Source of the DNA: Nocardia mexicana NBRC 108244
Lineage (GTDB): Bacteria; Actinomycetota; Actinomycetes; Mycobacteriales; Mycobacteriaceae
DNA length: 64,000 nt
Assembly: GCF_001613165.1 (NCBI RefSeq)
Contig: NZ_BDBV01000039.1
Location: 32,914-96,913 of the forward strand
Reading direction: 5' to 3'
The notes under the pieces are model-generated. The model was not told where the DNA came from and searched no databases. It worked only from the letters and a program-made list of their open reading frames with translations. The translations under genes and the position numbers were made by a program. Shown here in pieces: positions 21,785 to 30,370 of the stretch. The number at the start of each line of letters is the position of its first letter. Position 1 is the first letter of the stretch.

Positions 21785-23509
21785 ATGGGGTTTGTCCAGC
21801 CCGATCTGCCCGTGGTCGATATGGAGCAGTGGAGCAGGGGAACGCGCAGCGAGCGGATCCGGCCGATGGCCCGGCACTGGGCCGAGGTCGGATTCGGTAC
21901 GCCGGTGGTGCTGCATCTGTTCTACGTCGTGAAGATCTTCCTCTACATCCTCGGCGGCTGGCTGTGCGCGCTGGCCACGGAGGGCATCGACGGCTTCACC
22001 CGGGTGGGTTCCTGGTGGTCGGAGCCGATCGTGTTCGAGAAGGTCGTGCTGTTCACGATGCTGTTCGAGGTGGTCGGCCTCGGGTGCGGATTCGGCCCGC
22101 TGAACAATCGGTTCTTCCCGCCGCTGGGCTCGATCCTGTACTGGTTGCGGCCCAAGACGATTCGGCTGCCGCCCTGGCCGCGCCTCGTGCCCCTCACGAA
22201 GGGCGACGATCGCACGCCGGTGGACGTCGTGTTGTACGCGGCGCTGCTCGTGCTGCTGGTGTGGGCGCTGGTGTCGGACGGCACCGGCCCGATACCGGAG
22301 CTGGACACCGTCGTCGGCCTGCTGCCGGTGTGGCAGATCGCCGCGATACTCGCGGTGCTGGCGGTGCTCGGGCTGCGCGACAAAGTGATCTTCCTGGCCG
22401 CCCGCGGTGAGGTCTACGCGAGCCTGACGGTCGCCTTCCTGTTCTCCGGGGCCGATGTCCTCGTCGCCGCCAAGCTCGTCTTCGTCGTCATCTGGATGGG
22501 CGCGGCGACGTCGAAACTCAACCGGCACTTCCCCTTCGTGATCTCCACGATGATGTCCAACAGCCCGCTGGTCCGGCCGCGGTCGATCAAGCGCAGATTC
22601 TTCGAGAGCTTCCCCGACGACCTGCGGCCGGGCCGGTTGTCCCGGATCGTCGCGCACGCAAGCACATTCGTGGAGATGTGCGTGCCGCCGGTGCTGTTCT
22701 TCTCCGGCGGCGGCTGGCCGACGACCGTGGCGGCGGTCGTGATGGTGCTGTTCCACCTCGGGATCCTGACCGCGATCCCGATGGGCGTACCGCTGGAGTG
22801 GAACGTCTTCATGATCTTCGGCATGGCGTCGCTGTTCGTCGCGCACGCCGACCTCGGGCTCGGCGATGTGCAACACCCGGTGCCGGTGGCGCTGCTGTTC
22901 GTGGTCGTCGCGGGAATCGTGCTCGCGGGCAACGTGTTTCCGAACAAGATCTCCTTCCTGCCGGGGATGCGCTACTACGCCGGAAACTGGGACACCACGC
23001 TGTGGTGCGTCAAGCCGTCCGCGGCGGCGAAGATCGGCGAGGGCATCGTCGCGATCGCGAGCATGCCGCAGGCGCAGCTGGAGCGGTACTACGGCAAGGA
23101 CCGCGCGCAGATCCCGCTCTATCTCGGATATGCCTTCCGCGCCATGAACACCCACGGCCGCGCGCTGTTCACCCTCGCGCACCGCGCCATGCCCGCGGGC
23201 CGCGAGGACGAGTACACCCTCACCGACGGCGAGCGCATCTGCAGCACCGCGATCGGCTGGAACTTCGGCGACGGCCATATGCACAACGAACAGCTCATCG
23301 CGGCCATGCAGCGGCGCTGCGGGTTCGAACCCGGCGAGGTGCGCGTGGTTCTGCTAGACGCGCAGCCGATCCATCGGCAGGAGCAGCGGTACCGCCTGGT
23401 CGACGCGGCCACCGGGGAATTCGAGCGGGGCGTGGTGCGGGTGGCGGATATGGTGAACCGGCAGCCCTGGGCCGACGATCTCCCGGTCCACGTCGCCGAT
23501 CCGCGATGA
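21785..23509 (+). CDS. DUF3556 family multi-pass membrane protein
   Basis: 574 residues, within the usual length of DUF3556 proteins known from mycolata. The opening GFVQPDLPVVDMEQW and the RIRPMARHWAEVGFGTP stretch are characteristic as I remember the family. About eight to ten hydrophobic segments lie between residues 40 and 390; the C-terminal 170 residues are soluble. Function is unknown; the context (KstR-like box upstream, thiolase-crotonase fusion downstream) hints at lipid or steroid metabolism. ATG 21785 follows GGAGAG by a few bases. Downstream gap to the fusion gene is 109 bases with its own promoter, so they are probably separate units. Confidence 0.72.
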   Translation: MGFVQPDLPVVDMEQWSRGTRSERIRPMARHWAEVGFGTPVVLHLFYVVKIFLYILGGWLCALATEGIDGFTRVGSWWSEPIVFEKVVLFTMLFEVVGLGCGFGPLNNRFFPPLGSILYWLRPKTIRLPPWPRLVPLTKGDDRTPVDVVLYAALLVLLVWALVSDGTGPIPELDTVVGLLPVWQIAAILAVLAVLGLRDKVIFLAARGEVYASLTVAFLFSGADVLVAAKLVFVVIWMGAATSKLNRHFPFVISTMMSNSPLVRPRSIKRRFFESFPDDLRPGRLSRIVAHASTFVEMCVPPVLFFSGGGWPTTVAAVVMVLFHLGILTAIPMGVPLEWNVFMIFGMASLFVAHADLGLGDVQHPVPVALLFVVVAGIVLAGNVFPNKISFLPGMRYYAGNWDTTLWCVKPSAAAKIGEGIVAIASMPQAQLERYYGKDRAQIPLYLGYAFRAMNTHGRALFTLAHRAMPAGREDEYTLTDGERICSTAIGWNFGDGHMHNEQLIAAMQRRCGFEPGEVRVVLLDAQPIHRQEQRYRLVDAATGEFERGVVRVADMVNRQPWADDLPVHVADPR

Positions 23510-23547
23510 GGCCGGTGCCCACACTTCGGGACGGCCGTACCGATCTG

Positions 23548-23576
23548 TTGTTCGAGGATCGATCGGCTGTTATGTT
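23548..23576 (+). promoter_or_regulatory. SigA-type promoter of the thiolase-crotonase gene
   Basis: TTGTTC (23548-23553), 17-base spacer, TATGTT (23571-23576): a good -35/-10 pair for the principal sigma factor. Transcription would begin near 23583, about 36 bases before the TTG start codon. Confidence 0.55.
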
Positions 23577-23618
23577 CGGACAGGTGTCCAATGAGGTGTC
23601 CCAACGGGTCGCGCGGAG

Positions 23619-25988
23619 TTGCCGCCGCATACCCCGGTGATCGTCGGCGTCGGCCAGGTCTCCGAGCGCATCGGCGAACCCGGGTATCGAGGAATGTCGG
23701 CCGCCGATCTGGCGGCCGCGGCGGTGCGGGCCGCGGTGGCCGATAGCGGCGGCGACGCCGAGGCCGTGATCGCCGCGCTCGACACGGTCGTCGCGATTCG
23801 CGCGTTCGACGATTCGAGCGCGTTCGCCCGTCCCGCGCTGGGCGCGCCGGACAATGTGGCGCGGGCCGTTGCCGGGCGGGTCGGCGCGCATCCGCGCCGG
23901 GCGGTCCTCGGGCCGACCGGCGGCCAGGGCCCGCAGCAGCTCGTCACCGAGCTGTGCGGGGCTATCGCCGACGAAAAGTGCGATGCCGCGGTGCTTTTCG
24001 GCGCGGAGGCGATCTCCACCGTCCGCGATCTGGCGGGCCGCCCGGCCGCCGACCGGCCCGATTTCGGCGAGCGTGTCGAGGGTTCGCTGGAGGACCGCGG
24101 GTACGGGATCGAGGGGATGACCCCGGCGCAGGCCGTCCTGCATCAGATGGTGGAGCCGCTGGTGTCGTACTCGGTGCTGGAGAACGCGCGCCGCGCTCGA
24201 GTGGGCGCCTCGCGGCCGGAGTACGCCCGGGCGATGGCCGCGCTGTTCAGCCGGTTCAGCGCGGTCGCCGCCCGCAACCCGCACGCGGCGGCGCCGGTGG
24301 CGCGCGATGCCGCGGAACTGATCGAGGAGAACGATCGCAATCGCCGGGTCACCGATGTCTACACGCGGCTGCTGATCGCCCGCGAACAGGTGAATCAGGG
24401 TGCCGCGGTTCTGATCATGTCGCTGGCGACCGCGCGGCGGCTCGGGGTGCCCGGCGAGCGCATGGTGTTCCTCGCGGGCCACGCCGACCTGACCGAGCGC
24501 GAACTGCTCGTGCGGCCCGACCTCAGCCGCAGCCCGGCGGCCGTCGCGGCGGTCCGGTCCGCGCTCGACATGGCCGGGGTTACCGTCGACCGCCTGTCGG
24601 CGATGGACCTGTACAGCTGCTTTCCGATCGCCGTCTTCAACATCTGCGACGGCCTGGGCCTGGACCCGGACGATCCGCGCGGGTTGACGGCCACCGGGGG
24701 CCTGCCGTACTTCGGCGGTCCAGGCAACAACTATTCGACCCACGCGATCGCGGAAATCGTTGCGCGAGTGCGTGATCGGCCGGGAAGCCACGGCATGGTG
24801 GTAGCCAACGGCGGGGTGCTCAGCAAGCATTCGGTCGGCATCTACACCACCACGCCCGCCACCTGGGAGCGGTCGCGCGCGTCGACGGTGCAGGCCGAGC
24901 TGGACGACGTGCCGGGGGTGCCGGTGGCGGTCCACGCCGACGGCTGGGGCACCGTCGAAAGCTTCGTCGTGCGGTTCGACCGCGACGGGTCCCGGGTCGG
25001 CATCGTGCTCGGCAGGCTCGACGACGGCCGCCGATTCCTCGCCAACACCCTCGAGCGCGACGGCGGCCTGATGGACGCGCTGACCGGGGACGGACAGCCG
25101 ATCGGGGAGCGGGTGTTCGTCAGATCCACCGACGCGGGCAACCGTGTCACCGTCGATCGCGAGCGGATGGACGAGTTGCTGGGGCGCACGGTTCCCGCGT
25201 TCCGCGACGACTACTCCCATGCGCTCGTCACGCGGTCCGGTCATGTACTGGAGGTGACGATCGACCGGCCCGAGACCGGCAATGCGCTGAACGCCGCGGC
25301 GCAGCGCGAACTCGACGAGATCTTCACCGCCTTCCAGCACGACGACGATCTGTGGGTCGCCGTCCTGTGCGGTGCGGGGGAGGAGGCGTTCTGCGTCGGG
25401 CACGACCTCGGCGAGATGGCGTCGCCGATGCAGCTGCTGGGCCGGCCGCGCAGCGGATTCGGCGGACTGGTGGCCCGCGAGCTGACCAAGCCGGTGATCG
25501 CGGCGGTCAACGGCCGCGCCGACGGTGGCGGGCTCGAGCTCGTCCTCGCCTGCCACCTGGTCGTCGCCGACGACGCGGCGTCGTTCGCGTTGCCCGACAC
25601 CGGAATCGGGCAGTCGCCCGGCCCCGGGGTGCTGATTCGACTGCCCCGCACCGTCGGTCGCGCCCTGGCGCACGACATGATCGTCACCGGACGCCGGATC
25701 GACGCGACCGAGGCCGTCGCCGCGGGCCTGGTGGCGCGCCTGGCCCCGACCGGCAAGGCGCTCGCCGCCGCGCGCGAGATGGCCGCCGACGTCGTCGCCC
25801 GCTCGCCCGTCGCCATCCGCGCGGCCCTGTCCTTCCTGGCCCGCACGGACCACGCCGCCGACCCCGAGGGCCCCATCGGCCGCCCCGCCGACCTCCTCGA
25901 CGACCTCATTCCCCACCGCGACCCGGTGGAAGGACTGACCGCCCTCCGCGAGGGGCGAAAACCACAGTGGCACACCAGATTCCAGTGA
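23619..25988 (+). CDS. Thiolase-like / enoyl-CoA hydratase (crotonase) fusion protein
   Basis: 789 residues joining two CoA-enzyme folds. Residues 1 to about 525 resemble the acetyl-CoA acetyltransferase/SCP2-thiolase-like proteins (start TPVIVGVGQVSE; GGPGNNYSTHAIAE and NGGVLSKHSVG carry the two thiolase histidines). The usual nucleophilic Cys is absent: its region reads GPTGGQGPQQLV. Residues about 533-789 are a crotonase with FCVGHDLGE and NGRADGGGLELVLAC forming the oxyanion hole and Glu; the second acidic position is Asp in LPDTGIG. Both act on acyl-CoA in the cytoplasm, so a beta-oxidation-type or steroid side-chain role is likely. TTG 23619 is the first possible start after an in-frame TGA at 23592; GGAG directly touches it, so the start is not certain, but later starts would cut the thiolase motif. 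Confidence 0.85.
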   Translation: MPPHTPVIVGVGQVSERIGEPGYRGMSAADLAAAAVRAAVADSGGDAEAVIAALDTVVAIRAFDDSSAFARPALGAPDNVARAVAGRVGAHPRRAVLGPTGGQGPQQLVTELCGAIADEKCDAAVLFGAEAISTVRDLAGRPAADRPDFGERVEGSLEDRGYGIEGMTPAQAVLHQMVEPLVSYSVLENARRARVGASRPEYARAMAALFSRFSAVAARNPHAAAPVARDAAELIEENDRNRRVTDVYTRLLIAREQVNQGAAVLIMSLATARRLGVPGERMVFLAGHADLTERELLVRPDLSRSPAAVAAVRSALDMAGVTVDRLSAMDLYSCFPIAVFNICDGLGLDPDDPRGLTATGGLPYFGGPGNNYSTHAIAEIVARVRDRPGSHGMVVANGGVLSKHSVGIYTTTPATWERSRASTVQAELDDVPGVPVAVHADGWGTVESFVVRFDRDGSRVGIVLGRLDDGRRFLANTLERDGGLMDALTGDGQPIGERVFVRSTDAGNRVTVDRERMDELLGRTVPAFRDDYSHALVTRSGHVLEVTIDRPETGNALNAAAQRELDEIFTAFQHDDDLWVAVLCGAGEEAFCVGHDLGEMASPMQLLGRPRSGFGGLVARELTKPVIAAVNGRADGGGLELVLACHLVVADDAASFALPDTGIGQSPGPGVLIRLPRTVGRALAHDMIVTGRRIDATEAVAAGLVARLAPTGKALAAAREMAADVVARSPVAIRAALSFLARTDHAADPEGPIGRPADLLDDLIPHRDPVEGLTALREGRKPQWHTRFQ

Positions 25989-25998
25989 GTCGACGTGA

Positions 25999-26021
25999 CG
26001 ACGGACCTTGCCCGTCCGTCG
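25999..26021 (+). terminator. Hairpin downstream of the thiolase-crotonase gene
   Basis: 8-bp perfect stem CGACGGAC / GTCCGTCG with a 7-base loop, ten bases after the stop codon at 25988. No T-tract follows, so it is a weak or Rho-assisted terminator at best. Confidence 0.45.
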
Positions 26022-26185
26022 CGATCGCAGGACATACTCGTCCGGCGGGCCTCGCCTTCGTGAAATCCGGCGTCACCGACTGCGACAGTCGGAGGCTCGA
26101 CTGAGCCCGCCGCCCGGCTGCGCCGCAGCACGTGTGCTTCCACCAGCGACTTCCTGTGCGCCGCACTCACGTCGGTGTGATCCGG

Positions 26186-27220
26186 TCAGCGCGTGGGCGC
26201 GGTGTCGCCGAGCGGTGGGGTCGGCACGCGAAAGACCGTGGGGCCGGGGAGTTCCGTGGCGCGGCGGGCTCGCTGGACGATTAGCGCGGCGGCGGCGAGG
26301 GTGATGGCGGCGAGGGCTGCTGCTGTCAGGGCTGTCGTACCGTCCGGGCGGAGCAGTGGTTGTGCCCGCAACGCCTGGCGCAGTAGCAGGGCGAGCATTC
26401 CGGCGTACCCGACGGCCAGGACACCGATCAGGCGGGCGCGGACGCGCTCGGTCAGCCACGGGTGGCGGTGCGCGAGCCAGGCCAGGGCGACGGCGGCGGC
26501 CAGCAGCACCTGGATGCCGTGCAGCCCGGCGAAATGCGGGACCCGCAGGTCACCGCCCGCGGTGCTCCAGTGCGTGATCGGCATCGTGTCCACGCCGTCG
26601 CGGACCGGCGGCGTCGATTGCATGACGGTGTGCCCGGCCGACAGCGGCAGCGAACGCCCGTCGGTATCGCGGACGGTCTGCTCTCCGGTGAAACCCATCA
26701 GATAGCCGAGCGCCATCCCCGCCACGGCGAGGGCCAGTCCGGCGTGGATGGCGCGGGAGGTCGGCCGATCCAGCAGTCGCTGCCACGAAAGGATCAGCAC
26801 GATCAGCAGATTCGCGAAGAACAGCCCGGGCACGCCGGAGGCGAACACCATCTGCCCGATCTCGTTCACCCGATCGGTGCTGTCGGCGTTGAAATGGCTG
26901 AAGGTGCCGCGGGCCGCCTGCACGACGACGAATCCGACATCGACGAACCCGGTGACCGCGAAGACGGTGCCCAGCCACCACGTGATCCGGGAACCCTTGT
27001 GCGGCAACGACAGCAGCCACGCCAGCGTCCCGGCATACAGCAGGAACGCCAGGCCGAACTTGAACGGCTTGAGCCAGACCGATTCGCCCAGCAGCTGCCG
27101 CTGGTCGACAACCATGGCGCCCAGCGAGAACAGGACCAGGGCACCCATCGCGGCGCTGCAGGCCAGCAGCGGGCGGTGCAGGCGCCGGAGGGTGGCGGAG
27201 GGAACAGCGGTGGTGGTCAT
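26186..27220 (-). CDS. Multi-pass membrane protein of unknown function
   Basis: 344 residues with about nine hydrophobic segments, for example LLACSAAMGALVLFSLGAMV, GLAFLLYAGTLAWLLSL and ALTAAALAAITLAAAALIV. A loop contains HFNADSTDRVNE and, further on, GFTGEQTVRDTDG and THWSTAGGDLRVPHFAGLHG; the His residues are suggestive but no family is recognised with certainty. ATG 27220 gives a short basic N-terminus (MTTTAVPSATLRRLHR) before the first segment; rc GGAG lies upstream. The next gene on this strand (M23 peptidase) lies upstream, with the large inverted repeat 27342-27456 between them. Confidence 0.7.
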   Translation of the reverse strand: MTTTAVPSATLRRLHRPLLACSAAMGALVLFSLGAMVVDQRQLLGESVWLKPFKFGLAFLLYAGTLAWLLSLPHKGSRITWWLGTVFAVTGFVDVGFVVVQAARGTFSHFNADSTDRVNEIGQMVFASGVPGLFFANLLIVLILSWQRLLDRPTSRAIHAGLALAVAGMALGYLMGFTGEQTVRDTDGRSLPLSAGHTVMQSTPPVRDGVDTMPITHWSTAGGDLRVPHFAGLHGIQVLLAAAVALAWLAHRHPWLTERVRARLIGVLAVGYAGMLALLLRQALRAQPLLRPDGTTALTAAALAAITLAAAALIVQRARRATELPGPTVFRVPTPPLGDTAPTR

Positions 27221-27341
27221 GGGCCCGACGCTAGGAGCGGCGGACCGGCCCACACGTCCCCCGTTGGTGCTGATCGCACCCGATACTCCGGTATCAGACG
27301 GCGGGGGATTCCGGCCGAAAGTGGAGGCGCTGCCGTGGCTC

Positions 27342-27456
27342 GGAACCTGCCGGGGAGGGCCTGGGCGTGCACTTTCGACCCCGAATGACCGGCCGGTGAC
27401 CGACCGCGCGGGCGGGCCGACCGGCGTGCACGCCCAAGCCCACCCCGGCAGCTTCC
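27342..27456. repeat. Long imperfect inverted repeat (31-bp arms)
   Basis: Left arm 27342-27372 and right arm 27426-27456 are reverse complements at 28 of 31 positions; both end inward at GTGCAC. The loop is 53 bases. The left arm also competes with a second small inverted pair, CGAAAGTG near 27316 and CACTTTCG near 27371. It lies in the 245-base gap before the membrane protein gene (minus strand), where it could be a structured leader, an attenuator, a terminator for the M23 gene or a small mobile repeat. No coding frame is supported in this gap. Confidence 0.7.
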
Positions 27457-27465
27457 TGCCGGACC

Positions 27466-28143
27466 TCAGTCCTGCATCGGCCCCACATCGATACCGCGGG
27501 CCGCGAGCCACGGAATCGGGTCCATCTTTTCGCCGTTGTCGTGCGCCCACACCTCGTAGTGCAGGTGCGGCCCGGTGGAGAAGCCGCGATCGCCGACCGT
27601 GGCGATGATGTCGCCGGCGCGCACGTGCTGGCCGACCGTGACGAGAATGTCGTTGACGTGCCCGTAGACGCCGACGGTGCCGTCGTCCTGCTGCACCCGG
27701 ACCCACATTCCGAAGCCGGACGCGGGCCCGGCCTCGATGATCGTGCCGTCGGTGACCGAGGCGATCGGGCTGCCGAGCGGCTCGGCGAAGTCGATACCGG
27801 CGTGCAGCGCACCCCAGCGCATGCCGAACAGCGAGCTGAGCACGCCGGCGACCGGCCGCACCGCGGGCGGGCGGATCTCCATGGCGGCCTTGTTCATCGG
27901 CATCGGCGGCAGGTCGGGAACCTCGTGGGCGGCCACCGCGGTCATCGTGTGCGGTTCGTCGGCGGCGGGTGGTGCGGGAGGCAGGGTGTGCTGCAGGGCG
28001 GCGAGGCCGGGGGCGTCGCTGTCGCCGTGGCGGTCGGCGGCGGACAGCGCGCCCACCGAGGCGCCGACGACCGCGGTGATCGCCACGGCCTGGGCGGCGG
28101 CCCGCCGGGCGCGGCGCGAAGGTAACGGAACGATCACGGGCAT
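27466..28143 (-). CDS. M23-family (LytM-like) peptidase, exported
   Basis: 225 residues. A basic start followed by a hydrophobic segment (RRARRAAAQAVAITAVVGASVGAL) acts as signal peptide or anchor; a Pro/Ala-rich linker follows. The C-terminal peptidase domain (about residues 110-220) has the zinc site and catalytic motifs of LytM enzymes: HAGIDFAEP (HxxxD), VYGHVND and TGPHLHYEVW (HxH). Such enzymes cut peptidoglycan cross-bridge or stem peptides outside the membrane. ATG 28143 has only a weak AGG upstream. A palindrome TGTGACCATCACA lies 45-57 bases before the start. Divergent from the ArsR gene. Confidence 0.88.
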   Translation of the reverse strand: MPVIVPLPSRRARRAAAQAVAITAVVGASVGALSAADRHGDSDAPGLAALQHTLPPAPPAADEPHTMTAVAAHEVPDLPPMPMNKAAMEIRPPAVRPVAGVLSSLFGMRWGALHAGIDFAEPLGSPIASVTDGTIIEAGPASGFGMWVRVQQDDGTVGVYGHVNDILVTVGQHVRAGDIIATVGDRGFSTGPHLHYEVWAHDNGEKMDPIPWLAARGIDVGPMQD

Positions 28144-28187
28144 GGCTGCGAACCTACGACAGATCCCGTGTGGTTCCGCAATCGTGT

Positions 28188-28200
28188 TGTGACCATCACA
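28188..28200. promoter_or_regulatory. Small palindrome upstream of the M23 peptidase gene
   Basis: TGTGA-CCA-TCACA, perfect 5-bp arms with a 3-base centre, in the 184-base divergent region between the peptidase and ArsR genes. The arms are those of a CRP site but CRP needs a 6-base centre, so the factor is unknown. Confidence 0.35.
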
Positions 28201-28324
28201 GCGCGGCAAAGTACCAGTTGAGCGATTACGGCCGGATAACGACACGCAGGTAAAACGCTGCCGACCGGGAGCGATTTCGGCGGCTCGAGCCTTGACCGGC
28301 GTGTCGGTGAACGGGCAGTCTGTT

Positions 28325-28338
28325 TTAGTGGCCACTAA
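28325..28338. promoter_or_regulatory. Perfect 14-bp palindrome, likely ArsR operator
   Basis: TTAGTGGCCACTAA, fully self-complementary, spans the proposed GTG start and transcription start of the ArsR gene. With TTGACC at 28292-28297 as -35, an occupied palindrome would block initiation, so autoregulation is likely. Confidence 0.55.
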
Positions 28339-28648
28339 TGGAGTCAGAGCCCTGGTTGCCCTGGCGGATCCGACTCGACGAGCGATTTTCGAGGCGCTGC
28401 CGCAGGCGCCGCGGGCGGTCGGGGAGTTGGCGGCCGCGGTCGGGGTGAGTAGCTCGGCGGTATCGCAGCATCTGCGCGTGCTCCGCGAGGCACGGCTGGT
28501 GATGGTGCGCCCGCACGGCAACCGCCGGCTCTACGCGTTGGATCCGCGCGGCCTGGCCGACGCCCGCGACTACCTGGAGCAGTTCTGGCCCAGTGCCCTG
28601 GCGGCGTACGCGGCGGCCATCTCCGAGGCAGGGTCCGCGCACGTCTGA
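28328..28648 (+). CDS. ArsR-family winged-helix transcriptional regulator
   Basis: 106 residues from GTG 28328. The opening LVALADPTRRAIFEAL, the recognition region VGVSSSAVSQHLRVLREARLV and the wing VRPHGNRRLYAL are standard for ArsR/SdpR-type repressors. No metal-binding cysteine is visible, so it is unlikely to be a metal sensor; the small N-terminal and C-terminal parts resemble the ArsR group that controls its own or adjacent genes. Upstream in-frame TTG 28292 and GTG 28301 exist, but the palindrome and the likely -35 TTGACC cover them. It is divergent from the M23 gene and convergent with the glycosyltransferase. Confidence 0.88.
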   Translation: MATNGVRALVALADPTRRAIFEALPQAPRAVGELAAAVGVSSSAVSQHLRVLREARLVMVRPHGNRRLYALDPRGLADARDYLEQFWPSALAAYAAAISEAGSAHV

Positions 28649-28684
28649 GCGCGACGGACCTTCGGCGCTGAAGATGCTGAAGAT

Positions 28685-29674
28685 TCAGCCGACGCGGCGG
28701 TAGGCGGCCTGGCGGCGCTGGTCGACGTTCGCGCCCGGCCACGGCCGCTTGTGCAACTGCTTGTCGATGGCGTCGACCACCTCGGCGACGCTGATCTCGA
28801 GCAGTCCCGGATCGGGGGTGTCCGCGTGGCGATCGCCGGTGCGCCCGGCCCACAGCACCACGTGGCGGCCGAGCAGATGCGGTGGCGGCCCGGTGTGGTC
28901 GGGGGAGGTGGGCCCGAAGAGCAGGACCGTCCGCGTGCCGAAGGCGGTGGCCAGGTGCGCGACGCCGGTATCGCCGCACACCACGAGCGCCGCCTCGGCG
29001 ACGGTGGCGGACAGTTCGACGAGGTTCTGCTGACCGGCGAGCACGTGCCGATGCGGCAACCCGGCGCGCGCGGCGATGTTCAGCGCGATCTCGCGTTCGA
29101 ATTCGTCACCGGTCAGCACCACCTCGCGGCCCTGGACGAGCAGGTGGCGCACCACGGCGGCGAAGCGTTCCGGCGGCCAGCGCCGGGCGGGCGAGCCCGC
29201 GCCGATGTGGACGACGACGCAGTCGCGGTGGCTGGTGGTGGACACCGGCGGCACCAGGCCGAGATTGCGGCGGTCGGCGGCGATGCCGTCGGATTCCAGC
29301 AGGTGGCACCAGCGGTCGACGTCGTGCATGTCCTGTTGCCAGTCCGGCCCGTCGAGGTCGGGGAAGGCGTGGTTGCGGTAGGTGAGAATCCGGTCCGGAT
29401 TGGTCTTGCTCAGCTCCACGATGCCCTCGGCCCCGGCGCCGTGCAGGTTGACCGCCAGCGCGGGCGGCTCCCCGTCGTAGCGCAGGCTCTCCGGATCCGG
29501 AGTCGGCACCATCTCGTCGACCGAGGCGATCATGTCCACGATCGGTTTCAGCCGGTGCGGGGCGGCCAGCGCGATGTGGTCATGGGGCCTGGCCCGGCGC
29601 AGCGCACGAAGTGCCGGGACTGCGGTGAGGAGATCACCCAGCCCACGTGCGCGCAGCACGAGTACAACCGCCAC
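28685..29674 (-). CDS. Glycosyltransferase family 9 protein
   Basis: 329 residues, GT9 (heptosyltransferase-like) fold. The N-terminal Rossmann domain begins VLVLRARGLGDLLTAVPALR, the usual GLGD-x-(L/V) acceptor loop; the C-terminal nucleotide-sugar domain shows VVVHIGAGSPARRWP, VLTGDEFE, VVCGDTGVAHLA and FGPTSPDHTGP in the normal order. Gram-positive actinomycetes lack LPS heptose, so the acceptor is probably another cell-surface glycan; unknown. GTG start 29674 follows AGGAG by about seven bases. Convergent with the ArsR gene, divergent from the glyoxalase-fold gene. Confidence 0.87.
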   Translation of the reverse strand: MAVVLVLRARGLGDLLTAVPALRALRRARPHDHIALAAPHRLKPIVDMIASVDEMVPTPDPESLRYDGEPPALAVNLHGAGAEGIVELSKTNPDRILTYRNHAFPDLDGPDWQQDMHDVDRWCHLLESDGIAADRRNLGLVPPVSTTSHRDCVVVHIGAGSPARRWPPERFAAVVRHLLVQGREVVLTGDEFEREIALNIAARAGLPHRHVLAGQQNLVELSATVAEAALVVCGDTGVAHLATAFGTRTVLLFGPTSPDHTGPPPHLLGRHVVLWAGRTGDRHADTPDPGLLEISVAEVVDAIDKQLHKRPWPGANVDQRRQAAYRRVG

Positions 29675-29893
29675 CCTCTTCTCCTAGCCATCCACCATGC
29701 GACCCACGACAACCCGACCCACTGCGCCCCCGCACCTGGACGGCACGGCATGGACTGAGAGAGCCACTTGGAGAGGACTACCCGGGGTCTCCGGAACCGA
29801 AACTCGTAATCGCAGCGATATCCGTCGCATCCGATCGGCCACCGGGATAGCCTCCAGATGCGACTGCGACAAGACCCCTCAGGAGGGTTTCCC

Positions 29894-30307
29894 ATGGCGT
29901 CTCGACTCAATCCTTATATCGGTTTTGCGGATAACGCCCGTGCGGCGCTCGAGTTCTATCGGGAGGTCTTCGGCGGCACCCTGACCCTGTCCACCTTCGG
30001 CGAGTTCGGTGACGAGCAGGCGCCGGGTGCGGACCTGATCATGCACGGGCTGCTGGAGACTCCGGACGGCTTCACCCTGATGGCCGCCGATACGCCGCCC
30101 GGCATGGAATACCAGCCGGGCAGCGCAATTTCGATCAGCCTCAGCGGCGACGACGCGGAGCAACTGCGCGGCTGGTGGGACGGGCTGAGCGCGGGCGGCG
30201 CCGTGGCCGTGCCGCTGGAGAAGCAGATGTGGGGCGACGAGTTCGGGATGTGCTCGGACCGGTTCGGCGTCGCCTGGATGGTGAATATCGCGGCTCCGTC
30301 GGAGTAG
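29894..30307 (+). CDS. VOC-family (PhnB-like) protein
   Basis: 137 residues. The N-terminus MASRLNPYIGFADNARAALEFY and the motif YREVFGGTLTLSTFGEFG are typical of PhnB-type vicinal-oxygen-chelate proteins; the closing MCSDRFGVAWMVN is the usual last strand. These are small dimeric cytoplasmic proteins with glyoxalase/bleomycin-resistance fold; activity is unknown here. ATG 29894 follows a perfect AGGAGG (29881-29886). A TAGCCT near 29848 may be the -10 element. Confidence 0.87.
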   Translation: MASRLNPYIGFADNARAALEFYREVFGGTLTLSTFGEFGDEQAPGADLIMHGLLETPDGFTLMAADTPPGMEYQPGSAISISLSGDDAEQLRGWWDGLSAGGAVAVPLEKQMWGDEFGMCSDRFGVAWMVNIAAPSE

Positions 30308-30370
30308 CCGCGCGGATTTCTACTACCGAATGTCGTACACGGCCGGGTCGATCAACTACTCTCTGTAGTC

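Noticed and set aside
20141..23284. Very long open frame on the minus strand opposite the beta-propeller and DUF3556 genes
   Set aside because: Composition is Arg/His/Gln/Asp-rich with no domain; it is the usual antisense shadow of high-GC genes.
28188..28200. CRP-binding site
   Set aside because: The arms TGTGA/TCACA are separated by three bases instead of six.
28144..28290. Cyclic-di-AMP (ydaO) riboswitch upstream of the M23 peptidase
   Set aside because: Such switches often precede actinobacterial cell-wall hydrolases, but the conserved ydaO core strings are not present.
28292..28327. Longer ArsR protein starting at TTG 28292 or GTG 28301
   Set aside because: These codons coincide with the likely -35 and the region before the palindrome; the domain begins after GTG 28328.
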